Source: Corynebacterium sp. TAE3-ERU16
GTDB taxonomy: Bacteria; Actinomycetota; Actinomycetes; Mycobacteriales; Mycobacteriaceae
Assembly: GCF_019209935.1 (NCBI RefSeq)
Contig: NZ_JAHUTN010000001.1
Span: 62,001-126,000 of the forward strand
Reading direction: 5' to 3'
Length of the DNA stretch: 64,000 bases
The stretch's first letter is position 1. Each line of letters starts with the position of its first letter. Of the stretch, positions 55,535 through 63,871 are shown in pieces. The notes beneath the pieces were generated by a model. The model had not been told where the DNA came from. It saw only the letters and a program-made list of their open reading frames with translations, and did not search any database. The position numbers and the translations under genes were made by a program.

Positions 55535-56671
55535 TTACAGTGCGGTCTTGTTGAGGTCGACGGTGTTGCTTCCGGGGCTGACGGAGCGGGTGTCCGTGCG
55601 GCCGGGAAGGAACGGGCTGGTGCTGGTGGCGTAGGGAGCCTCACCGATGGCCTTGAGCGCCTCCGAGTTCGGGGCGTCCGGATTGTCCATCCGGTACCTG
55701 AGGTACTCGGTGAACCGCTCCGGGGAAACGACCCGGATCTCCAGGTTCATCATCGCGTGGTAGGTACCGCACATCTCGGCACAGCGTCCGACGAAGGCGC
55801 CCTCTTTCTCGATCGCCGCCACCTGGAAACGACGCTCGGAGAGGTTGGCCTCCGGATGCGGGAATGCGTCACGCTTGAACAGGAACTCGGGGATCCAGAA
55901 GGAGTGCACGACGTCCGCGGAGGCGAGGTCGAACTCGATGGCCGTCTGCGAGGGCAGAACCAGCACCGGGACCTCCTCGGTGGAACCGATCGTCTCGATT
56001 TTGTTGAAGTGGAGGTAGCTGAGGTCCGAGGCGGGCTTGCCGTGGATCGGACCGGCCTCGGTGGCGTGGTGCGCCTCCCCTTCGGCACCACGGGTGGTGT
56101 CGAATCCCTCATGCTGCTCGGCGGCAGCCTGGCGCTCCCGATCGGTGCCGTCGTACAGGCTTCCCGTCGGCGAGAGCTCCGGTGCGACCTCGCCGTAGCC
56201 GAACTTCCAGTTCCACTGGAACGCGGTGACGTCGACGGTGACCTTCGGATCCTTGTCCAGGGCGGTGACCTTGTCCTGGGTCTGGACGGTGAAGAAGAAG
56301 ATGGTCAGCACGATCAGGATGGGCATGACCGTGAGCACGAGCTCGACGGGGACGTTGTACCCGACCTGCTTCGGGAACTCACCCTTGCCCTGCTTCTCGG
56401 CACGCTTCGCGGAGAACACGAAGAGCGAGTAGAGCATCAGACCCCACATCACGGCGCCGATGATCCAGGCCGCGACCCAGATCCAGACCCAGAAGTTCCC
56501 CATGGCCGTCGCTTCGGGAGTGATACCCTCCGGCCACCCGAAACGGAGGAGATGACCGATGGTGCCGCCGGGTGCCGCGACATCACAGCCGGTCAGGGCA
56601 AGGCTGCCCGCACCGATGGTGCCGGCGAGCATCGCCTTGCGCCTGAAGCCACGCTTGTTTCGCTGTTCCAC
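55535..56671 (-). CDS. ctaC: Cytochrome c oxidase subunit II, lipoprotein
   Basis: A 378-residue subunit II carrying the CuA centre that takes electrons from QcrC. The signal peptide ends in the lipobox LTGC with the acylated Cys at residue 29. Two transmembrane helices follow (about 57-78 and 100-120). CuA ligands are in VVHSFWIPEF (His) and GRCAEMCGTYHAMM (Cys, Cys, His, Met). A charged, His-containing insertion between SPTG and SDLSYLHFN (about 45 residues, with EAHHATEAGPIHG) is typical of actinobacteria and contacts QcrC. The GTG at 56671 (VEQRNKRGFRRKAM) has AGGAAGG upstream; the longer frame was rejected. Confidence 0.97.
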   Translation of the reverse strand: MEQRNKRGFRRKAMLAGTIGAGSLALTGCDVAAPGGTIGHLLRFGWPEGITPEATAMGNFWVWIWVAAWIIGAVMWGLMLYSLFVFSAKRAEKQGKGEFPKQVGYNVPVELVLTVMPILIVLTIFFFTVQTQDKVTALDKDPKVTVDVTAFQWNWKFGYGEVAPELSPTGSLYDGTDRERQAAAEQHEGFDTTRGAEGEAHHATEAGPIHGKPASDLSYLHFNKIETIGSTEEVPVLVLPSQTAIEFDLASADVVHSFWIPEFLFKRDAFPHPEANLSERRFQVAAIEKEGAFVGRCAEMCGTYHAMMNLEIRVVSPERFTEYLRYRMDNPDAPNSEALKAIGEAPYATSTSPFLPGRTDTRSVSPGSNTVDLNKTAL

Positions 56672-57110
56672 GTGTGTCTGCCTTCCTGTCCACACTAAAG
56701 ATGTAAGGACGTTAACGCCCTTCCTAACTTCGCAGACTATCGCATCCGGCCCGGTAATCCACGCCGTTCGCTGTCGCTGCACCTGCGCGATCATCACGCG
56801 CCTGATAAAACAGTGAGGATTTTACTGCATGCGCCATGGTCAGACCCAACGCGAACCCCTTCGACTGTTAGACAACTCACACCATGTCCATCTTGTGGCT
56901 ACCCTCAAATGGGCGAATGGATCGACCGAGCGCCCATCGAGTCACATGACGCTTTGGAGTATCACGTTTCCGTCACCCCCACAGTCGGGCTCCGTCCGAT
57001 GCCCCCGAAATCACCCCCGTTCCCAACGATCAACGGACACGGGCAGGTTCCCGGCCCCTCACAACGACACAGCCGGGCGACTGCCCGAACCACCGCCGTG
57101 ACGACCCAAG
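56672..57110. other. Divergent intergenic region between ctaC and ltsA
   Basis: No gene is apparent except the short upstream ORF of ltsA described separately. On the ctaC side, a TAAAAT -10 lies at 56824-56819, predicting a leader of roughly 140 nt. The centre (56900-57060) has no recognisable structure. Confidence 0.45.
56819..56824 (-). promoter_or_regulatory. Candidate -10 (TAAAAT) of ctaCF
   Basis: TAAAAT in a GC-rich background lies about 150 bp upstream of ctaC. A clear -35 is not seen. Confidence 0.4.
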
Positions 57111-57116
57111 TACAGT
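57111..57116 (+). promoter_or_regulatory. -10 element (TACAGT) upstream of ltsA
   Basis: TACAGT lies 7 nt before an ATG at 57124 that opens a short frame running into ltsA. The predicted leader of ltsA mRNA is therefore about 65 nt and begins with a start codon. Confidence 0.45.
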
Positions 57117-57123
57117 GATCCCA

Positions 57124-57204
57124 ATGAGTCCGGTTCCGGCCGGACCGTCCCAAGTACCCGACCCCGACAGGAAGAAGGACACCCGGCAATGTGCGGTCTA
57201 CTAG
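57124..57204 (+). CDS. Candidate leaderless upstream ORF (26 aa) overlapping ltsA start
   Basis: An ATG placed 7 nt after TACAGT begins a 26-codon frame (MSPVPAGPSQVPDPDRK..., ending QCAVY) that stops 16 nt inside ltsA in another frame. The layout equals that of the window's leaderless genes. The peptide is Pro/Asp-rich and unlike a transmembrane or amino-acid-run leader. Translation termination next to the ltsA start could reinitiate or block ltsA. Real translation is unproven. Confidence 0.35.
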   Translation: MSPVPAGPSQVPDPDRKKDTRQCAVY

Positions 57205-59111
57205 GAATGCTCACGTCCGGCGGTGACGCCGCGTCGTACGTGACAGCTGTCGAGCAGGCCCTGCCCTGCATGCGGCACCGCGGCCCGGACGAGGACGGCA
57301 CCTGGCACGATGATTCGGCGGTCTTCGGCTTCAACCGGCTCTCGATCATCGACATCGCCCACTCCCACCAGCCCATCTCCTGGGGGCCCGAGGGCGAGGC
57401 AGACCGGTACACGATGACCTTCAACGGCGAGATCTACAACTATCTGGAACTCCGCGGAGAGCTCGAGGACGCCGGGTACACCTTCTCCACCTCAGGGGAC
57501 GGCGAGCCCATCTTGGTCGGATTCCACCACTGGGGGGCCGAAGTGGTGGAGCATCTGCGCGGGATGTTCGCGTTCGCGATCTGGGACACGACCGAACGTC
57601 AGCTCTTTCTCGCCAGGGATCCGTTCGGGATCAAGCCGCTCTTCTACGCGACCACGGACCGCGGCACGGTGTTCGCGAGCGAGAAGAAGTGCATTCTCGA
57701 GATGGGGCCCGCGATCGGGATGGCCCCGGCCCTGGACGACCGCGCCATCGAGCACTATGTCGACCTGCAGTACGTGCCGGAACCGGAGACACTGCACGCC
57801 GGGATCCGGCGGCTCGAATCGGGGTGCACCGCGACCGTTTCCCCCGGTGGTGACGTCATCCAGCGTCGGTACTTCCGCCCCCGGTTCCCGGCCCGCCCCG
57901 TCACGAAAGGACGCGAGCAGGATCTGTTCGACCGGATCGCCGCGGCTCTCGAGGACTCCGTCGCCAAGCACATGCGCGCCGACGTGACCGTCGGTTCCTT
58001 CCTCTCCGGTGGAATCGACTCGACCGCCATCGCCGCCCTGGCGAAGCGCCACAACCCCGACCTCCTGACCTTCACCACGGGCTTCGAACGCGACGGGTAC
58101 TCCGAGGTCGACGTCGCGGCGGAATCCGCCGAGGCGATCGGTGCGGAGCACATAGTGAAGATCGTCTCCCCGGAGGAGTACGTCGACGCCGTACCGAAGA
58201 TCATGTGGTACCTCGACGACCCGGTCGCGGATCCGTCGCTGGTCCCCCTCTACTTCGTCGCCGCCGAAGCCAGAAAACACGTCAAGGTGGTCCTCTCCGG
58301 CGAAGGCGCGGACGAGTTGTTCGGCGGCTACACCATCTACAAGGAACCGCTGTCGCTGGCACCGTTCAACCTGATCCCGGATCCGCTCAAGAAGGCCCTG
58401 GCGATGTTCTCCCGCTCACTTCCCGAGGGAATGAAGGGGAAGTCCCTCCTCGAACGCGGAACAACGCCCATGGAGCAGCGCTACTACGGCAACGCGCGTT
58501 CCTTCAACTGGGAACAACTGCAGCGCGTACTTCCCGATGCCCGGCGCGACTGGGATCACACCGACGTGACCGCGCCCATCTATGCCGAATCCGTGGACAT
58601 GGACCCGGTCGCGCGGATGCAGCACCTCGATCTCTTCACCTGGATGCGCGGTGACATCCTCGTCAAGGCGGACAAGATCACCATGGCCAATTCGCTGGAA
58701 CTCCGCGTCCCGTTCCTCGACCGGGAGGTGTTCGCCGTCGCCGAGACGATCCCGTACGACCTGAAGATCGCCGAGGGCACCACGAAATACGCCCTGCGCA
58801 AAGCCCTCGAGCAGATCGTTCCCCCGCACGTCCTGCACCGGAGGAAGCTCGGTTTTCCCGTCCCGATGCGGCACTGGCTCGCCGGAGAGGAACTCCACGA
58901 CTGGGCGCTGGCGACGATCAACGAATCGGGCACGGAGCACATCTTCAACATCCCCGCGATCCGCGAGATGCTCGCGGAACACCGCAAGGGCGCATCCGAC
59001 CACTCGCGCCGCCTGTGGACGGTACTGGCCTTCATGATCTGGCACGGGATCTTCGTCGAGGACCGCATCCATCCGGACATCGAGGACAGGGACTACCCCG
59101 TGGAGATCTGA
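57189..59111 (+). CDS. ltsA: Glutamine-dependent asparagine synthase-like LtsA
   Basis: A 640-residue class II glutamine amidotransferase/asparagine-synthase protein. LtsA in C. glutamicum is needed for envelope integrity (lysozyme and temperature resistance), and family members amidate diaminopimelate in peptidoglycan. The N-terminal glutaminase starts at Cys2 (MCGLLGMLTSGG) with RGPDEDGTW and FNRLSIIDIAHSHQP. The synthetase domain has the ATP loop VGSFLSGGIDSTAIA near residue 270 and VLSGEGADELFGGYTIYKE near 370. AAGGA precedes the ATG, but that ribosome site lies inside the short upstream frame. The preceding MurE sequence is the meso-Dap type, consistent with a Dap-amidating role. Confidence 0.95.
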   Translation: MCGLLGMLTSGGDAASYVTAVEQALPCMRHRGPDEDGTWHDDSAVFGFNRLSIIDIAHSHQPISWGPEGEADRYTMTFNGEIYNYLELRGELEDAGYTFSTSGDGEPILVGFHHWGAEVVEHLRGMFAFAIWDTTERQLFLARDPFGIKPLFYATTDRGTVFASEKKCILEMGPAIGMAPALDDRAIEHYVDLQYVPEPETLHAGIRRLESGCTATVSPGGDVIQRRYFRPRFPARPVTKGREQDLFDRIAAALEDSVAKHMRADVTVGSFLSGGIDSTAIAALAKRHNPDLLTFTTGFERDGYSEVDVAAESAEAIGAEHIVKIVSPEEYVDAVPKIMWYLDDPVADPSLVPLYFVAAEARKHVKVVLSGEGADELFGGYTIYKEPLSLAPFNLIPDPLKKALAMFSRSLPEGMKGKSLLERGTTPMEQRYYGNARSFNWEQLQRVLPDARRDWDHTDVTAPIYAESVDMDPVARMQHLDLFTWMRGDILVKADKITMANSLELRVPFLDREVFAVAETIPYDLKIAEGTTKYALRKALEQIVPPHVLHRRKLGFPVPMRHWLAGEELHDWALATINESGTEHIFNIPAIREMLAEHRKGASDHSRRLWTVLAFMIWHGIFVEDRIHPDIEDRDYPVEI

Positions 59112-59145
59112 CGCCACGGGGCGCCACCACCCCACCGGTACCGTG

Positions 59146-59694
59146 CTAGTACAGCCACCAGCTGGTCCGGGGGGTGTACGGCACGAACCTGCGCAGCAGG
59201 AGACTGATCGTCGCGGTCACCGTGAGACCCGCGGGGACCATGGCGACGGTCATCACCGTCGACATCTCCGTGGCGTCATTGAGCCGGACCGCGGCATAGC
59301 CGAGCAACAGCACGGTGAACAGTGCTCCCACGGCGATCTCGTACCACGCACTGCGCACCGTCGGCAGGTGCACGGACGCGAAAAACCGCCAGAGACCGAG
59401 GATGAGGTTCCAGAACAGGGCGCACAGCAGCGTTCCGGCGAGCCAGAGTGTCGGCATGATAATTTCCTCCCGGGGGGACACCATCGGGACGATCACCACC
59501 ACGAGAGCGAGGAACCCCTCGACCCGGGCCAAGTGTGGCCGCCGCCGGGGAGCGGTCGGGGTGACCCCGTCCGCGGACAGGCCCGCAACCGCGAGAGCAT
59601 CGATCCGCTTCTGTTCTTCGAGTCCATCGAGCCGCTTCCGGAGAGCCGTCATCTTCCGGTTGACCAACTCGAGCAGACGATCCAGTGCGGACAT
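59146..59694 (-). CDS. Four-helix membrane protein of unknown function
   Basis: I do not recognise this 182-residue protein. It opens with an amphipathic coiled helix (MSALDRLLELVNRKMTALRK...LEEQKRIDAL, about residues 1-30). Four hydrophobic segments follow at about 58-74, 83-102, 117-137 and 143-163, and the C-terminus is RRFVPYTPRTSWWLY. The ATG at 59694 has GAAGGATT 12 nt upstream. It converges on ltsA with a 34-bp gap and no strong terminator. A similar small membrane protein next to ltsA exists in relatives as I recall, but no role is known to me. Confidence 0.7.
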   Translation of the reverse strand: MSALDRLLELVNRKMTALRKRLDGLEEQKRIDALAVAGLSADGVTPTAPRRRPHLARVEGFLALVVVIVPMVSPREEIIMPTLWLAGTLLCALFWNLILGLWRFFASVHLPTVRSAWYEIAVGALFTVLLLGYAAVRLNDATEMSTVMTVAMVPAGLTVTATISLLLRRFVPYTPRTSWWLY

Positions 59695-59819
59695 GGCGGT
59701 GGAATCCTTCCCGGGAGAGGCGACCCGTACGTGCGGTTCACCAGTGGGCTGCACGCCTGCAGAGCCTAGCGGATCACCCGGGAAATCCACCCCCTCAGCA
59801 ACCTGCCCACACAGATGAG

Positions 59820-59852
59820 ACGGCCGCTGAACCCCGCCGGTTCAACGGCCGT
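59820..59852 (-). terminator. Terminator hairpin after erpA
   Basis: ACGGCCG-T-TGAACC and its complement (one mismatch, 5-nt loop) form a stable stem 49 bp past the erpA stop codon on the minus strand. Confidence 0.6.
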
Positions 59853-59900
59853 TCCTCCGTAAGATGCCGCGGCGCTGACGCACCGGGGCGACCTTCGGTC

Positions 59901-60245
59901 TCAGTTGAAGGAGTCCCCGCAGGCACAGGAACCGGACGCATTCGGATTGTCGATGGTGAATCCCTGGGACTCGATGGTGTCGGCGAAGTCGATCCGTGCA
60001 CCGTTGAGGTACGGGACACTCATCTTGTCGACGACGAGACGGACACCACCGATGACGTCGACTTTGTCTCCGTCGAGGTCACGGTCGTCGAAGTAGAGCT
60101 GGTAGCGCAGTCCGGCGCAGCCACCTGGCTGCACGGCGATGCGCAGGGACAGGTCGTCGCGACCCTCCTGATCGAGCAGTGCCTTGGCCTTGGCTGCCGC
60201 AGCGTCAGTGAGGATCACACCGGTGCTTGTCTCGGGTGCGGTCAT
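59901..60245 (-). CDS. erpA: Iron-sulfur cluster carrier (ErpA/HesB type)
   Basis: A 114-residue A-type carrier that delivers Fe-S clusters to target proteins. The three ligand cysteines are visible: QPGGCAGLRYQLYFDD (Cys near residue 43) and the C-terminal GSCACGDSFN (two Cys). ILTDAAAAKAKALLDQEG is the family N-terminal helix. AAGGAG precedes the ATG with 9-nt spacing; the longer upstream frame is antisense to the DUF3043 promoter and was rejected. A likely client in this window is the QcrA Rieske protein, though that is inference. Confidence 0.95.
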   Translation of the reverse strand: MTAPETSTGVILTDAAAAKAKALLDQEGRDDLSLRIAVQPGGCAGLRYQLYFDDRDLDGDKVDVIGGVRLVVDKMSVPYLNGARIDFADTIESQGFTIDNPNASGSCACGDSFN

Positions 60246-60468
60246 ATCGGTGTCTCTCCTTGATAAGTGGCACCCTGTGACGGGTGACGTAGAACTCGTG
60301 TGCACCACCGTACTACTGCGCCGGGGAGTGGTGCACCCGGCGGGTGCCGTCCGCATCACACGACCGGGATTTTCGGTATCGGCACCGCCCTCACGGATTC
60401 CGGTTTCCGGGGACACCGACTGCAACGCGCGGGCGTATCCCGGTATTCCCGGTCGACAGGGGCCCCTG

Positions 60469-60474
60469 TACCCT
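60469..60474 (+). promoter_or_regulatory. -10 element (TACCCT) for the leaderless DUF3043 gene
   Basis: TACCCT lies 7 nt upstream of the GTG start at 60482, with no Shine-Dalgarno. Confidence 0.5.
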
Positions 60475-60481
60475 TGAGTCC

Positions 60482-61216
60482 GTGAAACTACCCTGGCAGA
60501 AATCCTCGAGCACCGACGCCGCCGACGACACGACGCGCTCCGGTCCCACCGGGGCCGGAGCCGCCGACGGGCACGACGCATCCCCGTCCGCTTCCCGGGA
60601 CGCCTCCCTCCCGAAGGGGTATACCCCGCCCAAGGGACGACCGACGCCGAAGCGCCGGGAGGTCGAACGCGAGAAGGGGATCATCCGGGAACCCGCGGAC
60701 ACCCCGCAGACCTTCCGCCAGATGAGGGAGCGGAAGAAGGCGCTGAAGGCGTCAATGTCGAAAGAGGAGTACAAGGCGTACAAGAAGCGCGAACGCGACG
60801 AGCGCGCCGCGCGCAGACACGAGGCGCAGAAGCGGATCGACGCCGGTGACGAACGCTACCTGCAGGACCGGGACAAGGGCGAGGAACGGCGTTTCGCCCG
60901 GGACTGGATCGACAGCCGTCGGTTCTTCAACTCCCTGTTCATGCCCGTGGCCCTCATCCTCCTGGTGGTGATGTTCACCTCCCAGTACTATCCCGTGGTC
61001 GCCAACGTCCTGACCCTGATCGCGATGGCCGTCATCCTGATGTTCTTCATCGAGGGTGTCCTCATCGGCCGTCGGGTGAACCGGGCCACGCGGGAGCGTT
61101 TCCCGGGCAGCACCGCCCCCGGGTTCTCGCTCGGCTTCTACGCGTACTCCCGGTCCACACAGCCCCGGAAGCTGCGCACCCCGAAGCCCCGCGTCAACGT
61201 CGGCGACGACATCTAG
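60482..61216 (+). CDS. DUF3043 membrane protein
   Basis: A 244-residue actinobacterial protein of the DUF3043 family. It starts KLPWQKSS after the initiator. A charged, Lys/Arg/Glu-rich cytoplasmic half (about residues 10-140) contains GYTPPKGRPTPKRREVE and YLQDRDKGEERRFARDW, which is the family core. Two transmembrane helices follow (about 153-171 and 175-196), and the C-terminus is FYAYSRSTQPRKLRTPKPRV. Function is unknown. The GTG at 60482 and a 7-nt gap to TACCCT suggest a leaderless mRNA; the longer frame upstream was rejected. cobU follows after 16 nt. Confidence 0.88.
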   Translation: MKLPWQKSSSTDAADDTTRSGPTGAGAADGHDASPSASRDASLPKGYTPPKGRPTPKRREVEREKGIIREPADTPQTFRQMRERKKALKASMSKEEYKAYKKRERDERAARRHEAQKRIDAGDERYLQDRDKGEERRFARDWIDSRRFFNSLFMPVALILLVVMFTSQYYPVVANVLTLIAMAVILMFFIEGVLIGRRVNRATRERFPGSTAPGFSLGFYAYSRSTQPRKLRTPKPRVNVGDDI

Positions 61217-61232
61217 AGACGGCGTCGCACCC

Positions 61233-61760
61233 GTGCGCACACTCGTTCTCGGCGGGGCCAGATCAGGGAAGTCGACCCACGCCGAGGGGCTGGTCCCCGC
61301 CGACGCCACCGCAGTCACCTACGTCGCGACCGCACGTCCGTGGCCCGGCGACGACGACTTCTCGGAACGGATCCGGGAGCACACCAGCAGGCGCCCCGAT
61401 CACTGGAACACCGTCGACACCGTCGACGCGGTCGAGGTTCTCGCGGATCCTCCGCCGGGCTGGATCATCGTCGACGACCTCGGGACGTGGTTGACGCACA
61501 CCATCGACACCGCGCAGGCCTGGGACGGCCCCCGGGGTACCGTCGGTCCCCGGTGCCGGGAGCTGGTCACCGCGGTCGCGCAGTTCCCCGGGAGCTCCGA
61601 CCTCATCCTCGTCTCCCCTGAAGTGGGCATGGGTGTGATTCCGGAGCATCGCTCGGCACGCCTGTTCCGCGACGAGATCGGGAAACTCAACGGGGACCTC
61701 GCCCAGGTCTGCGATGAAACGGTCCTGGTCGTCGCCGGCCTCCCGCTACGCTTGGGATAG
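61233..61760 (+). CDS. cobU: Adenosylcobinamide kinase / adenosylcobinamide-phosphate guanylyltransferase
   Basis: A 175-residue bifunctional enzyme that phosphorylates adenosylcobinamide and activates it with GTP, starting nucleotide-loop assembly. The P-loop is LVLGGARSGKS (residues 4-14). VTYVATARPW and WNTVDT contain further family positions, and IIVDDLGTWLTH matches the Walker B-like region. VSPEVGMGVIPEHRSARLFRDEIG is the conserved C-terminal segment. The GTG start at 61233 lies 16 nt past DUF3043. It heads a short cobUTS set; the early corrin-ring genes are not in this window, so salvage is likely. Confidence 0.93.
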   Translation: MRTLVLGGARSGKSTHAEGLVPADATAVTYVATARPWPGDDDFSERIREHTSRRPDHWNTVDTVDAVEVLADPPPGWIIVDDLGTWLTHTIDTAQAWDGPRGTVGPRCRELVTAVAQFPGSSDLILVSPEVGMGVIPEHRSARLFRDEIGKLNGDLAQVCDETVLVVAGLPLRLG

Positions 61761-61856
61761 CTACCGGCCACCCGACCCGCCGGGAACCCGGGCATCCCAG
61801 CCACACTCCCCCACCGGGCCCCACCCGGTCGACACCACCACCAAGGAGAAGGCCTC

Positions 61857-62900
61857 ATGACTGAAACCGATCTGTTCCCGCCCGTGACACCTCCGGACGC
61901 CGACGTGCACCGGGCCGCGTTCGACCACCAGCTGACCCTCACCAAGCCCGCAGGTTCCCTCGGCCGCCTCGAGGAGATCGGCGCATGGCTCTCCGCGTGT
62001 CAGGGCTGCTGCCCGCCGAACAGGATCACGGACCCGTCCGTCGTCGTCTTCGCCGGCGATCACGGAGTCGCGGCTCACGGCGTCTCCGCGTTCCCCGCGG
62101 AGGTGTCACTGCAGATGGCCCACAACATCGGTGAGGTCGGGGGTGCCGGGGTGAACGTCCTGGCCCGGGCTGCGGGAGCACGGGTGCAGGTCGCCGACAT
62201 CTCCCTCGATCATGACGTCACCGGCCCGGACCGGGTACGCCGCGGCTGCGGAGCGATCAACATCGAGGACGCGATGACACAGGAGGAGACACTCCGCGCG
62301 ATCGAGGTGGGCAAACGACTCGCCGATCGGGAGGTAGATTCCGGCGCGGACCTTCTCATCGCGGGCGATCTCGGCATCGGCAACACCACTCCGTCAGCCG
62401 TCCTGATCGGACTGGCCACCGGAACGGAACCCGTCATCGTCGTCGGTCGGGGCAGCGGCATCGACGACGAGGGCTGGAAGCGGAAGACCGCAGTCGTACG
62501 GGACGCGATGTTCCGGGCCCGGGACCTCAAGCACGATCCGGTGGAGGTCCTGCGTACCGTGTCCTCCCCGGACATGACCGCGATGGCGGCGTTTCTCGCA
62601 CAGGCCGCCGTACGCCGTACACCGGTGCTGCTGGACGGGGTCGTCGTGACCGCCGCCGCCCTGTGGGCCGACCGCCTCGCGCCCGGGGCCGCGGCGTGGT
62701 GGATGGCCGGCCACCGCAGCGTCGAGCCGGCGCACAGCATCGCGCTCGCGCACCTCGGCAAGCAACCGATCGTCGAACTCGGCATGCGCCTCGGCGAGGG
62801 GTCGGGGGCCGCCGCAGCCCTGCCGCTGGTCCGGGTCGCCGTGGACATCATGCGGGACATGACGACGTTCGAGTCCGCCGGCGTCTCCGGGGCGCACTGA
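61857..62900 (+). CDS. cobT: Nicotinate-nucleotide--dimethylbenzimidazole phosphoribosyltransferase
   Basis: CobT makes alpha-ribazole phosphate, the lower-ligand nucleotide of cobalamin. The 347-residue protein contains FDHQLTLTKPAGSLGRLEEIGAWL, VVFAGDHGVAAHGVSAFP, the catalytic-side GDLGIGNTTPSAVLIGLATG, VVGRGSGIDDEGWKRKT and the C-terminal PIVELGMRLGEGSGAAAALPL, all typical of the family (the catalytic Glu lies in the GEGSGA region). AAGGAGAAGG precedes the ATG. It is followed almost immediately by cobS. Confidence 0.96.
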   Translation: MTETDLFPPVTPPDADVHRAAFDHQLTLTKPAGSLGRLEEIGAWLSACQGCCPPNRITDPSVVVFAGDHGVAAHGVSAFPAEVSLQMAHNIGEVGGAGVNVLARAAGARVQVADISLDHDVTGPDRVRRGCGAINIEDAMTQEETLRAIEVGKRLADREVDSGADLLIAGDLGIGNTTPSAVLIGLATGTEPVIVVGRGSGIDDEGWKRKTAVVRDAMFRARDLKHDPVEVLRTVSSPDMTAMAAFLAQAAVRRTPVLLDGVVVTAAALWADRLAPGAAAWWMAGHRSVEPAHSIALAHLGKQPIVELGMRLGEGSGAAAALPLVRVAVDIMRDMTTFESAGVSGAH

Positions 62901-62902
62901 CG

Positions 62903-63757
62903 TTGTCCGGTAAAGCCGTCGAGACGACCGGGGAACACGGTCCGGCGTTCCGCGAGGGTCTGTCCACCGCACTGAGCTGGCTGACCGTCCTCCCGGTCAC
63001 AGGGGCGACCGTGTTCGACCGCACCACCGGTCGTCGCGCCATGGCGGCGATCCCGGTTCCAGGCCTGTTCCTGGGGGCCGTAGCAGCCGCCATCGCATCG
63101 GTGGCCGTGTTCCTGGGCTTCAGCCCGCTACTCACGGCCGTGCTCTGCGTAGTCTCCTGGGAGTTGCTGACGCGGATGATGCACATCGACGGCCTCGCGG
63201 ATGTCGGCGACGCCCTGGGCTCCTACGCCGCACCGGAGAGGGCCAGGGAGATCATCGCGGACCGCTACACGGGTGCGCTCGGGATGGGCGCCGTCCTCCT
63301 CACTTTGGGGATCCAGGTCGCCACGCTCTCAGATCTCCTCGCGTCGCCGTCCACGACCGTCGGAATCCTGGTCGTCGGGGTGGCGCCGGCGCTGGCCAGG
63401 ATGTCGGCGATGATCGGGTGCAGCCGGCTGTTCCGCCCGTTCTCGACGGGTGGCTTCGGCACGATGATCATCGGGACGGTTCCACTTCGCTGGGTCGGCT
63501 TCTGGTGGCTGGCGATCACCGCCGCCACCGGCGGTACCGCAGCGCTTCTCCTGTCCGGTTCCATCGCGGTGTCCGTCACGGTCGGCGTAGCCGCCGGTGG
63601 GGCCGGTGGTGTGGGATTCGCGCTGCTGATCGCCCGGCACCTCGACCGCAGACTCGGAGGGCTCAATGGAGACTGCATGGGCGCACTGATCGAGATGGCG
63701 ACGGCGGTGTGTGCACTGACGGCGCTGATCACCGTCCGGTCCGTACCGGCCCTGTGA
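62903..63757 (+). CDS. cobS: Adenosylcobinamide-GDP ribazoletransferase
   Basis: CobS joins adenosylcobinamide-GDP with alpha-ribazole to complete adenosylcobalamin at the membrane. The 284-residue polytopic protein shows TALSWLTVLPV, FLGAVAAAIASVAVFLGFSP, the conserved MMHIDGLADVGDALGSYAAPERAREIIADRYTGALGMGA stretch (quoted by its key parts HIDGLADVGDALG and MGAVLL), and LNGDCMGALIEMATAV near the C-terminus. The best start is the TTG at 62903, 2 nt after the cobT stop; an upstream CTG overlapping cobT is less likely. The operon ends at a perfect 16-bp hairpin shared with ilvE. Confidence 0.92.
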   Translation: MSGKAVETTGEHGPAFREGLSTALSWLTVLPVTGATVFDRTTGRRAMAAIPVPGLFLGAVAAAIASVAVFLGFSPLLTAVLCVVSWELLTRMMHIDGLADVGDALGSYAAPERAREIIADRYTGALGMGAVLLTLGIQVATLSDLLASPSTTVGILVVGVAPALARMSAMIGCSRLFRPFSTGGFGTMIIGTVPLRWVGFWWLAITAATGGTAALLLSGSIAVSVTVGVAAGGAGGVGFALLIARHLDRRLGGLNGDCMGALIEMATAVCALTALITVRSVPAL

Positions 63758-63802
63758 CGCCCGGACGTTGCGGCTTCCGGTGGCACCGTTCGCAAAACAG
63801 AG

Positions 63803-63843
63803 GGGCGCACACCGTTCCCCGTGCGGAGGAACGGTGTGCGCCC
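63803..63843. terminator. Bidirectional terminator between cobS and ilvE
   Basis: GGGCGCACACCGTTCC and its exact complement form a 16-bp stem with a 9-nt loop between the converging cobS and ilvE genes. Confidence 0.8.
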
Positions 63844-63871
63844 GGAACCCTGTCGCCCGAACGCCGCGCCT

